From assembly GCA_016191115.1 (NCBI GenBank), contig JACPPG010000037.1, positions 1 to 64,000 on the forward strand: a DNA stretch of 64,000 nucleotides, given 5' to 3'. The position numbers and the translations under genes are program-made. The DNA is from Planctomycetia bacterium (GTDB lineage: Bacteria; Planctomycetota; Planctomycetia; Pirellulales; JACPPG01). Positions 49,860 through 57,453 of the stretch are shown here, piece after piece. The notes below the pieces were generated by a model that searched no databases, was not told where the DNA came from, and saw nothing but the letters and a program-made list of their open reading frames with translations. Within the stretch, counting starts at the first letter, position 1. Every line of letters starts with the position of its first letter.

Positions 49860-52800
49860 GTGAACCCCGTCTTCTTCGCCATGAAGCACCCGATCACCAC
49901 CGTGATGATGGTGGTGGGCCTGGTTTGTGGCGGCGCGATGGCGCTCGATCGGATGCGCGTCGATATCTTTCCGCCCTTGAACGAGCCGCGGATCTACGTC
50001 TTCCTGCAGTACGGCGGCATGAGCCCGGCGCAGATGGAAGGGCTGATCGTCAACCAGTTCGAGCTGTTGTTTCAGTACGTCGACGGCGTGAAGGACATCG
50101 AGTCGCACAGCATCCAGCAGGTCGCGCTCGTGAAGCTGTCGTTCTTTCCCGGCACGGACATGGGGGCGGCGGAAGGGGAAGTCGTGGCGATGGCCAACCG
50201 GGCCATGGCCCGCATGCCGCCCGGCACTTTGCCGCCAATGATCATGCGGATGGATGAGGGGAGCGTGCCGGTCGGCTACCTGGTGCTCACGAGCGAGACG
50301 ACCCCGCTGGGGCTAGTGGCCGACATCGCGCAGAACGTCATCCGGCCGCTCGTGCAATCGAACGTGCCGGGGACCGTGGCGGTGTCGCCGTTTGGCCCGA
50401 ACGTGCGCACGATCCTGGTGAACATCGATCCGCAGAAGCTGCAGAGCTACAACCTGAAGCCGCAAGACGTGGTCAATTCGCTCATGGAAGGGAACGCGAT
50501 CGTCCCGGCCGGCAACTTGTACATCAAGGACCAGATGCCGCTTGTGCCCAACAACGCCCTGGTCACCGACATCAAGGACATTGGCAAGATCCCACTGCGG
50601 CTGGGGCGCAACCTGTACATCCGCGACGTGGCCACGATCGAGGATGGGACGGACGTGAACTACGGGTACGCGCTGGTGGACGGGCGGAAGTCGGTCTACT
50701 TGCCCATCATCAAGAAGGACACGGCGTCGACATTGACGGTGGTAGCCGACGTCTACAAATCGCTGCCGGTATTCAAAAACGCGGTGCCAGAGGACGTGCA
50801 GGTTCGTTTCGAGTTCGACGAATCGCCCACCGTGAGGCAGGCGATCAAGAGCGTGGCCACGGAGGGCGCGATCGGCGCCGCCTTGACCGGGCTGATGATC
50901 CTCGTCTTTCTCCGCGATCCGCGGAGCGTGGTCGTCGTGGTGCTCAACATCCCCTTGGCATTGATGGGCTCGCTCGTGGGTCTGTGGCTCACGGGCAACA
51001 CGATCAACATCATGTCGCTGGGCGGCATGGCGCTGTCGATCGGCATGCTGGTCGACGAGGCGACGGTGTCGATCGAGAATATCCACGTCCAGATGGGGAA
51101 GACGAAGCGGCTGGCCCGGGCCGTCGAGCGTGGCAGCATGCAGACGGCGGTGCCGCGGTTGCTGGCGATGCTGTGCATCCTGTCGGTGTTTATCCCGGCG
51201 TTCGTCATGCAGGATCCCGTGCGGTCGCTGTTCATGCCGTTGGCTCTGGCGGTCGGGTTCGCGATGATCTCTTCCTACATGCTGTCGAGCACCTTGGTGC
51301 CGGTCGTTTGCGTGTGGATCCTCAAGCATCACGGCTCGCACGAAGGACCATCCGGGCACGGCGGCGAGTCCGCGCCGAAGGGGCTCTTTGAGCGCGTGCA
51401 GGGAGAGTTCGAGAAGGTCGTCGCTATCATCGTCCGCTTTCGATGGTGGGTGGCGCCCGGTTATTTCGTGCTGTGCGGGCTGGTGCTGTGGCAGGGCGGA
51501 ACGCGACTGGGCACGGAGCTTTTTCCGCAGATCGACTCGGGCGAGTTCGTGCTGCGATACCGGCCTCCCTCCGGCTCGAACTTCGAAATCACGCGGCAAA
51601 TGGGCATCAAAATCCTCGAAGTGATGCAAGAGGAGGTCCGCGCGGAGAACATCGAAATCTGCCTGGGCTACGCCGGCCAGATCGCGCCGAACTTCGGCAT
51701 GAACAACATCGTGCTCTTCATGCGCGGCCCCGACGACGGCTGGATGCGGGCCAAGTTCCGCGAGGGCTCGGGCGTGAAGCTGGACGCCTTTCGCATCCGC
51801 ATGCGCGAAGTCCTGCCGGGCCGGATCGCGCCATTCATCGCCAGGCTGCTCGTGGAATACGGCGTCGCGCCGGACGTGGCCGCCGCGCGGGCCAAGGAGT
51901 GCATCTACGGCTTCGAGCCGGGCGACATCGTCAGCGAAGTGATGAGCTTCGGTTCGCCCACGCCCATCGAGATCGTCGTTGCCAGCCCCAACATCCCCGA
52001 TGCCATCCGCCATGCCCGCCGGGTCCGCGCCGAAATGGAAAAGATCGAGTGGCTAAAAGACGTGCAGTTCCACGAGTCGCTCGACTATCCCTCGGTCGAA
52101 GTCGACATCGACCGCGAGAAGGCGGGGCTCTCCGGCGTCACCGCGCAGCAGGTCGGAAACGCCGCCATCGTGGCTACCTCGTCCAGCCGCTTTATCGCCC
52201 TGAACTACTGGCAAAACCCGAAGACCGGCTTCGATTACCAGGTCGAGGTGCTGGTGCCGACGCAGCGGATGACTTCGTCCGACCAGGTGGAGACTTTGCC
52301 GATCGAGCAGATCACGAGCTCGATCAACCTGATGGTCCGCGACGTGGCCGCCGTCCGCGAGGGCACGATGATGGAGCAGATCGACCGCATCTCCTCGCAG
52401 CGGTACGTGAGCATCACGGCCAACGTCGAGGGAGAAGACATGGGCCGGGCCTCGCGGCAAGTGGCGGCGGCGGTGGCCGCCGCCGGCACGCCGCCGCGCG
52501 GAGTCCGTGTCATGACCCGCGGTCAGTTTCCGCCGATGATCGAGATGTTCGAGGGCTTGGCCGCGGGGCTGGCGATCGCGGTGGGCGTGATCCTCATCCT
52601 GCTCACGGCTTATTTCGAGTCGCCGCGGCTGGCCATCATCTCGGTCAGTGCCGTGCCGGGCGTCTTGTCCGGCGTGGTGACGATACTTTTGGCCACGCGC
52701 ACCACGCTGAACCTGGAATCGTTCATGGGGACGATCATGTGCATTGGCGTGTCGGTGTCGAACTCGGTGATGCTCGTGACGTTCACGCACGAGCATTGGC

Positions 52801-53102
52801 GCGGCGGCATGCCGGCCCTCGAGGCGGCCGTCCGCGGCGCCGCCGAGCGATTGCGGCCGATCCTCATGACGGCCTGCGCCATGACGGTCGGCATGGTCCC
52901 CATGTCGCTCGCGCTCGAGGCCGGCAGCCAGATGCAGGCGCCCCTGGGCCGGGCGGTCATTGGCGGCCTGGTCTGCTCGACCTTCGCCACGCTGCTCGTG
53001 GTGCCGGCCATCTTCGCCGTGGTAATGGGCGGCATCAGGCCGCGTTCCTTGTCCGTGCACCCCGACGATCCGGAGAGCCCGCACTATGACCCGCAGGCGT
53101 AA
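49860..53102 (+). CDS. RND-family efflux transporter, permease subunit
   Basis: A 1080-residue inner-membrane pump, GTG start with AAAGG about 8 bases upstream; the frame is open to 49734 without conserved sequence. The N-terminal helix VNPVFFAMKHPITTVMMVV is typical. The first half has LRDPRSVVVVVLNIPLALMGS, MSLGGMALSIGMLVDEATVSIENI with the conserved Asp in helix 4, and AVERGSMQTAVPRLLAMLCILSV. The second half repeats the plan (LAIAVGVILILLTAYFESPR, FMGTIMCIGVSVSNSVMLV). The second D/N of helix 10 is replaced by serine and asparagine, normal for this half. Substrate unknown: drug or metal type cannot be decided. Confidence 0.92.
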   Translation: MNPVFFAMKHPITTVMMVVGLVCGGAMALDRMRVDIFPPLNEPRIYVFLQYGGMSPAQMEGLIVNQFELLFQYVDGVKDIESHSIQQVALVKLSFFPGTDMGAAEGEVVAMANRAMARMPPGTLPPMIMRMDEGSVPVGYLVLTSETTPLGLVADIAQNVIRPLVQSNVPGTVAVSPFGPNVRTILVNIDPQKLQSYNLKPQDVVNSLMEGNAIVPAGNLYIKDQMPLVPNNALVTDIKDIGKIPLRLGRNLYIRDVATIEDGTDVNYGYALVDGRKSVYLPIIKKDTASTLTVVADVYKSLPVFKNAVPEDVQVRFEFDESPTVRQAIKSVATEGAIGAALTGLMILVFLRDPRSVVVVVLNIPLALMGSLVGLWLTGNTINIMSLGGMALSIGMLVDEATVSIENIHVQMGKTKRLARAVERGSMQTAVPRLLAMLCILSVFIPAFVMQDPVRSLFMPLALAVGFAMISSYMLSSTLVPVVCVWILKHHGSHEGPSGHGGESAPKGLFERVQGEFEKVVAIIVRFRWWVAPGYFVLCGLVLWQGGTRLGTELFPQIDSGEFVLRYRPPSGSNFEITRQMGIKILEVMQEEVRAENIEICLGYAGQIAPNFGMNNIVLFMRGPDDGWMRAKFREGSGVKLDAFRIRMREVLPGRIAPFIARLLVEYGVAPDVAAARAKECIYGFEPGDIVSEVMSFGSPTPIEIVVASPNIPDAIRHARRVRAEMEKIEWLKDVQFHESLDYPSVEVDIDREKAGLSGVTAQQVGNAAIVATSSSRFIALNYWQNPKTGFDYQVEVLVPTQRMTSSDQVETLPIEQITSSINLMVRDVAAVREGTMMEQIDRISSQRYVSITANVEGEDMGRASRQVAAAVAAAGTPPRGVRVMTRGQFPPMIEMFEGLAAGLAIAVGVILILLTAYFESPRLAIISVSAVPGVLSGVVTILLATRTTLNLESFMGTIMCIGVSVSNSVMLVTFTHEHWRGGMPALEAAVRGAAERLRPILMTACAMTVGMVPMSLALEAGSQMQAPLGRAVIGGLVCSTFATLLVVPAIFAVVMGGIRPRSLSVHPDDPESPHYDPQA

Positions 53103-54570
53103 GAATTTGATTCACGGGTTGTCGCGCGCAACTCCCTCTCCCCTCGCGGGAGAGGGCCGGGGTGAGGGGGCCAGCGTGCTGCTGTTGCCCATTCTTGCCT
53201 TCTTAACGTGCCTGGTGCTGGCGACCGGTTGCCGGAAGGCCCCGCCGGCCGCCGTGGCGCCGGTGCGCGACGTGCCGACGGTGCGGCTCGTGAAGCCGGA
53301 GACGCGCGACCTGGTCCGCACCGTGGGTCAGCCGTCGTTCATCGACTCCTACGAGCAGACGGCCATCTACGCCAAGCTGGCGTCGTACGTGCTGAAGTGG
53401 AACGTCGACATCGGGGACCGGCTGAAGAAGGACGACCTGTTGGCGACGCTGTACATCCCCGAGCTGGAGCAGGAATACAACGTGAAGAAAGCCCAGGTGA
53501 CGATGGATCAGGCCCTCATCGATCAGGCGGACAAGCTGGTGGAAGTGGCCGACGCCAACGTGAAGGCCGCCGTGGCAAAAGTGGCCGAGGCAAAAGCCGA
53601 CGTCGGCAAGTTCGAGGCCCTGGTCCACCGCTGGGACTCGGAGGTCGGCCGGCAAGTGTCGATGGTGGCCGACCGCGTGCTCGACCGGCAGATCCTCGGC
53701 GAGTCGCGCCGCCAGCTTGAATCGAGCCGGGCCTCGAAGGACGCGGCCGACGCCGCCGTGGCCACGGCCGAGGCCAACCAGCTCGCACGCCAGGCCGATC
53801 TGGACAAGGCTAAAGTCGACGTCGAAGTGGCTCAAGCGCGATTGAAGGTCGCCTCGGCCGATGAGCAGCGCCTGGCTGCTCTCTATAGCTATACAAGGTT
53901 AACCGCCCCTTACCCAAGCATCGTCGTGCTGCGCAACATCAACACGGGCGACTTTCTGCTGCCGGCCACCGGCGATCCCTCGGCCGCGCCGACCTCGGCC
54001 GATCAGTCGACGGGCAAAGCCTCGCCCGTCTACGTCCTGGCCCGGACCGACATCGTGCGGATCTACGTCGACGTGCCCGAGTCCGAGGCCAACTACATCG
54101 TCAGCCAGGTGGACCACAAGGCGGGCGACACGCGGCCAGTCACCAAGGCCACGGTCCGCGTGCCCGCCTTTCAGAACGACGACATGCCCGCCGAAGTCAC
54201 ACGCTCCAGTTGGGCCCTCAACATGCGCAGCCGTACGCTGCGGGCGGAAATCGACCTGGCGAATCCTGACGCCAGGCTCCTGCCCGGCATGTATGCCTAT
54301 GGGATGGTGGTGATCGAGCGTCCTGGGGTCCGCGCGCTGCCGCAGGCGACCCTGGCCGAACTGGGCAACCAGTCGATCTGCTATACGTACGCCGACGGCA
54401 AGGCCGTGAAGACGCCGGTGCAAACTGGATTGCGGGCCGACGGCTGGGTGGAAGTGCTCAGGAAGATGGTCGCCGGCTCGTGGGTCGACTTCACCGGCGA
54501 CGAACAGGTGATCCAGTGCGACCTGTCGGAACTGGCCGACGGCCAAGCGGTGGCCGTGGCGCCGAAATGA
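53086..54570 (+). CDS. RND efflux periplasmic adaptor (membrane fusion protein), lipoprotein-like
   Basis: This adaptor links the pump to the TolC-like duct. From ATG 53086, which overlaps the pump gene by 17 bases, it has 494 residues, but residues 16-29 (TPSPLAGEGRGEGA) are encoded by palindromic repeat I. A GTG at 53176 gives a clean lipoprotein signal (VLLLPILAFLTCLVLATGC) and has GAGGGGG, contributed by the repeat, 5 bases upstream. The body has the beta-barrel/lipoyl halves (ATLYIPELEQEYNVKKAQVT) around a long coiled hairpin (about 125-275 from the ATG, many Ala/Lys/Asp) and a C-terminal barrel (MVVIERPGVRALPQATLAEL). Confidence 0.88.
   Translation: MTRRRKNLIHGLSRATPSPLAGEGRGEGASVLLLPILAFLTCLVLATGCRKAPPAAVAPVRDVPTVRLVKPETRDLVRTVGQPSFIDSYEQTAIYAKLASYVLKWNVDIGDRLKKDDLLATLYIPELEQEYNVKKAQVTMDQALIDQADKLVEVADANVKAAVAKVAEAKADVGKFEALVHRWDSEVGRQVSMVADRVLDRQILGESRRQLESSRASKDAADAAVATAEANQLARQADLDKAKVDVEVAQARLKVASADEQRLAALYSYTRLTAPYPSIVVLRNINTGDFLLPATGDPSAAPTSADQSTGKASPVYVLARTDIVRIYVDVPESEANYIVSQVDHKAGDTRPVTKATVRVPAFQNDDMPAEVTRSSWALNMRSRTLRAEIDLANPDARLLPGMYAYGMVVIERPGVRALPQATLAELGNQSICYTYADGKAVKTPVQTGLRADGWVEVLRKMVAGSWVDFTGDEQVIQCDLSELADGQAVAVAPK
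53135..53170. repeat. Palindromic repeat I within the adaptor gene
   Basis: CCCTCTCCCCTCGCGGGAGAGGG plus GGTGAGGGGG is a REP-like hairpin. A related form makes up the centre of element D (3993-4028). Here it lies between the pump stop codon and the adaptor signal peptide. Confidence 0.75.
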
Positions 54571-54656
54571 GATTGTCGCCCTCCACCTCCAGCGTTGATT
54601 GTGAAGACCAGGCTTTGTGGCAAGAACGAAAGCGAGGGGCCCGGTCTGGATAGCGC

Positions 54657-57008
54657 CTACTGAGGTTTTGAACGACTTGCCGCCTCCAAGGTTTCTGGCG
54701 TCGGCGCGACTGTTGCGGCGACAAGCTCGGTGCCCACGGGCTCGTTCGCCAGGAAGTCGATCTTTCCCGTGCGGATATCGTACATGGCGCCCGTCACGAC
54801 CACCCGTCCTTCGCGAGCCAGGCGATTGATCGTGTGGCTCTTCTCGACGATTTGTTGCACGGCGCGCTCGACGTTCTGACGCGCGACCGCGTCGATGAAA
54901 GCCTCCTTCTTCTCCGGCGGCGCGTGCACTATCCGCTCGCAACCTGCCGAGTCGATCGACTGCTGGATTTCATGGACTATTGTTCCCAGATGCTGACAGC
55001 CCATGGCCTGTTCCGCGCTTTGCGTCGAGCACGCCAGGTCCACGGCGGCGGTGACCGCTCCGCACCGCGTGTGTCCGACGACGAGAATCAACTTGGCCTG
55101 TGCAACCGCGCAGGCATATTCCATGCTGCCCAGCACTTTGCGACTGATCACGTTGGCGGCGACGCGAACGCTGAAGATGTCGCCCAGTCCGGCGTCGAAG
55201 ATGAGCTCCGTCGGTGAGCGTGAGTCGATGCAACTGAGCACAACGGCCAAGGGATGCTGGCCCTTGGCCGCCGCGTCGCGTTGCCGGCCGAGGTCGCGCC
55301 ACAGAGGGCGGCCGGTGCGGAAACGCTCGTTTCCCTCCTTCAAGAGTTGCAACACTTGCGCCGGCGACAACTGGCCTTGCAACTCGCGCGTGGAGTAGTC
55401 CACAAACCGAATCTCGTCCTTCAACTGATACTTATGTCGAAAACCGCGCAGGCTGACTTGCACTCCGCGAACCGGCGCGGTGCGCTCTTTGAATTCGCGG
55501 ATCAGGCTGAGGATGTCCGGGTCGATGTAGTCGGTGGCCTGGGCATCGAGGAGCACGTGGGCGCCGCGGGGCGCGTCGCGAAGCGCTTTTTCGAGCGCGG
55601 CGCGATTGAGAAAGCTGACCTGATTGGCCAACTCGATATGCAGCACTTCCCCGCCCAGGTGTTTCTCCACGGTTCGTCGCAGCGGTCGGCGGAGGTTGCT
55701 GTTCAAAATGAAGCCGATGCTCACCGCCAGCCCGATCGCGATGCCGATCAACAAGTCCGTCAGGACAATCGAAACCAGCGTGACGGCGAAGGGGATGAAC
55801 TGGTACCGGCCTTCGCTCCACATCTGTCGCACCAGGACGGGGCTGGCCAGCCTGACGCCGGTTACCAACAGAATGGCCGCCAGACAAGACAACGGAATCA
55901 TGTTGAGATAGGCGGGCAATAGCAGCACGCACACCAATAGTAATACGCCGTGAAAGATGGCCGACAATTTCGTCCGCGCACCGGCGCTGATATTCACCGA
56001 GCTGCGAACGATGACGGACGTCATCGGGATCGCGCCGAGCAAGCCGCCCACGACATTGCCGACGCCCTGCGCCAACAGCTCTCGGCTCGGCGGCGAGACG
56101 CGTTGCTGGGGATCGATCTTGTCGGTGGCTTCCAAGTTCAACAGCGTCTCGAGCGAGGCCACGATGGCGATTGTGACGCCCGCCGTGTAAACGGCCGGGT
56201 TCGCCCATTGCGTGAAGTCCGGCGTTCTCAAATAGCCGAGGAAGCCGGACAGACTCTCGGCAACCGGCACTTGAACCAGATGGCTCGCCGCGATCGCCCA
56301 GCGACCGCCGAGCCGTTGGAATATCAGGCAGGCGACAACGCCCAAGAGCACGACGACCAGCGGCGCCGGGACAATCGACTTCTTCAATGGCTTCGCCCTT
56401 TGCCAAACCACGAGCAACAGGATCGACAGCAAACCGATCGTCGCCGCGCCGGGATGCAGATCTCCGAGCAACTGCCCGAATTCAGAGAACGTGGTCTCGT
56501 GGTCCGGCTGCTGGAAGCCCATGTCTCCTTCAGGGTCGGTGTCGTGACCCAAGACGTGCGGGATCTGCTTGAGAATCAAAATCGCGCCGATCGCCGCCAA
56601 TAGTCCCTTGATCACGCTCGAGGGAAAAAAAGCCGCGATGAAGCCGGCTCGCGCCATTCCCAGCCCGATTTGCAGCAAGCCTCCGACGATCATGGCCAGC
56701 AAAAACGCCTCGAAAGATCCGAGCAGCGCCACCTGGGCCGCGACGATCGCGCTCAAGCCGGCGGCCGGTCCGCTCACGCTTGCGTTTGAGCCGCTCAGGC
56801 TGCCGACGAGGATTCCGCCGATGATTCCAGCAAGAACGCCGGAGAAGAGCGGCGCGTCCGATGCCAACGCCACGCCAAGGCATAGCGGCAACGCCACCAG
56901 AAAGACCACTGCGCCCGCCGTGAGGTCCGAGAGAACGCGGGTTGGCGATCTAAGGGTTGCGACCGGCATGAACGCCATCTCCCATAGTGATCGAAGTTCG
57001 CTCCCCAT
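54657..57008 (-). CDS. SulP-family anion transporter fused to beta-carbonic anhydrase
   Basis: A 783-residue fusion. Residues about 20-440 are a SulP/SLC26 transporter of 10-14 helices (LSDLTAGAVVFLVALPLCLG, SGSNASVSGPAAGLSAIVA, GAIPMTSVIVRSSVNISAGA). A STAS domain follows (about 455-545, VLLDAQATDYIDPDILSLI). Residues about 560-765 are a complete beta-class carbonic anhydrase with zinc ligands in VVLSCIDSRSPTE (about 590) and VVGHTRCGAV (about 645). The fusion couples bicarbonate transport directly to CO2/bicarbonate interconversion. It is transcribed away from the efflux genes, and an 18-bp palindrome lies 7 bases before its start. Confidence 0.93.
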   Translation of the reverse strand: MGSELRSLWEMAFMPVATLRSPTRVLSDLTAGAVVFLVALPLCLGVALASDAPLFSGVLAGIIGGILVGSLSGSNASVSGPAAGLSAIVAAQVALLGSFEAFLLAMIVGGLLQIGLGMARAGFIAAFFPSSVIKGLLAAIGAILILKQIPHVLGHDTDPEGDMGFQQPDHETTFSEFGQLLGDLHPGAATIGLLSILLLVVWQRAKPLKKSIVPAPLVVVLLGVVACLIFQRLGGRWAIAASHLVQVPVAESLSGFLGYLRTPDFTQWANPAVYTAGVTIAIVASLETLLNLEATDKIDPQQRVSPPSRELLAQGVGNVVGGLLGAIPMTSVIVRSSVNISAGARTKLSAIFHGVLLLVCVLLLPAYLNMIPLSCLAAILLVTGVRLASPVLVRQMWSEGRYQFIPFAVTLVSIVLTDLLIGIAIGLAVSIGFILNSNLRRPLRRTVEKHLGGEVLHIELANQVSFLNRAALEKALRDAPRGAHVLLDAQATDYIDPDILSLIREFKERTAPVRGVQVSLRGFRHKYQLKDEIRFVDYSTRELQGQLSPAQVLQLLKEGNERFRTGRPLWRDLGRQRDAAAKGQHPLAVVLSCIDSRSPTELIFDAGLGDIFSVRVAANVISRKVLGSMEYACAVAQAKLILVVGHTRCGAVTAAVDLACSTQSAEQAMGCQHLGTIVHEIQQSIDSAGCERIVHAPPEKKEAFIDAVARQNVERAVQQIVEKSHTINRLAREGRVVVTGAMYDIRTGKIDFLANEPVGTELVAATVAPTPETLEAASRSKPQ

Positions 57009-57015
57009 TCAGAAT

Positions 57016-57033
57016 CATTACGATATCGTAATG
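57016..57033. promoter_or_regulatory. 18-bp perfect palindrome, probable operator of the SulP/carbonic anhydrase gene
   Basis: CATTACGATATCGTAATG is fully self-complementary and AT-rich within GC-rich surroundings. It ends 7 bases before the ATG at 57008 (minus strand). A dimeric repressor binding here would overlap the start region. No regulator gene is adjacent. Confidence 0.65.
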
Positions 57034-57453
57034 AAAGTGCGGATTCCGTGCCGGGCGTGATCGGGAAATCGCTGGTAGAGCCTCAGCGGTACACCAAGCA
57101 TGACAAGCCTTATATTGCTGTGCAATAATAAGTTACGAACAGTTGGCACGCTCCGCAGGCGATACAAAGAAGCGCCCACCGCCACCCCCTTTTTGGTGAT
57201 CTAGCAGCACGATTGGCGTCGTACCCGCAGGGGGGTGGCTGCTACGCGCACCCCCGCCGACAAGGTCAAGACCGGTGCAAACCGCTCAAGAATCTACCCC
57301 GGTCGGTTGCAGCCGGTCTCGCGTACGGCCCGCGGGGCATCGCATTCGCCTGACCTATTTCGGAGGTCCCCACGGCGCGCGGCCGCGAAAAAGAATTGAC
57401 GCTACGCGCCGTCGGCTTACAACAAGGCTTGGGCAATCCCACAGGGCGCACCT
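57034..57453. other. Intergenic region between divergent genes, with a small inverted repeat
   Basis: These 420 bases separate the SulP fusion from the PSCyt gene. TATTGCTGTGCAATA at 57113-57127 is a perfect inverted repeat around a 3-base centre, in an AT-rich patch, and could be a regulator site or part of a promoter. No gene or RNA is recognised in the rest, which includes C-rich runs near 57190 and 57230. Confidence 0.45.

Noticed and set aside
50313..52013. 566-codon minus-strand open frame
   Set aside because: Antisense to the RND pump; no domain, extreme His/Asp/Arg content.
51443..53089. 548-codon plus-strand open frame
   Set aside because: A shifted frame of the RND pump gene; Arg/Gly/Pro-rich with no domain.
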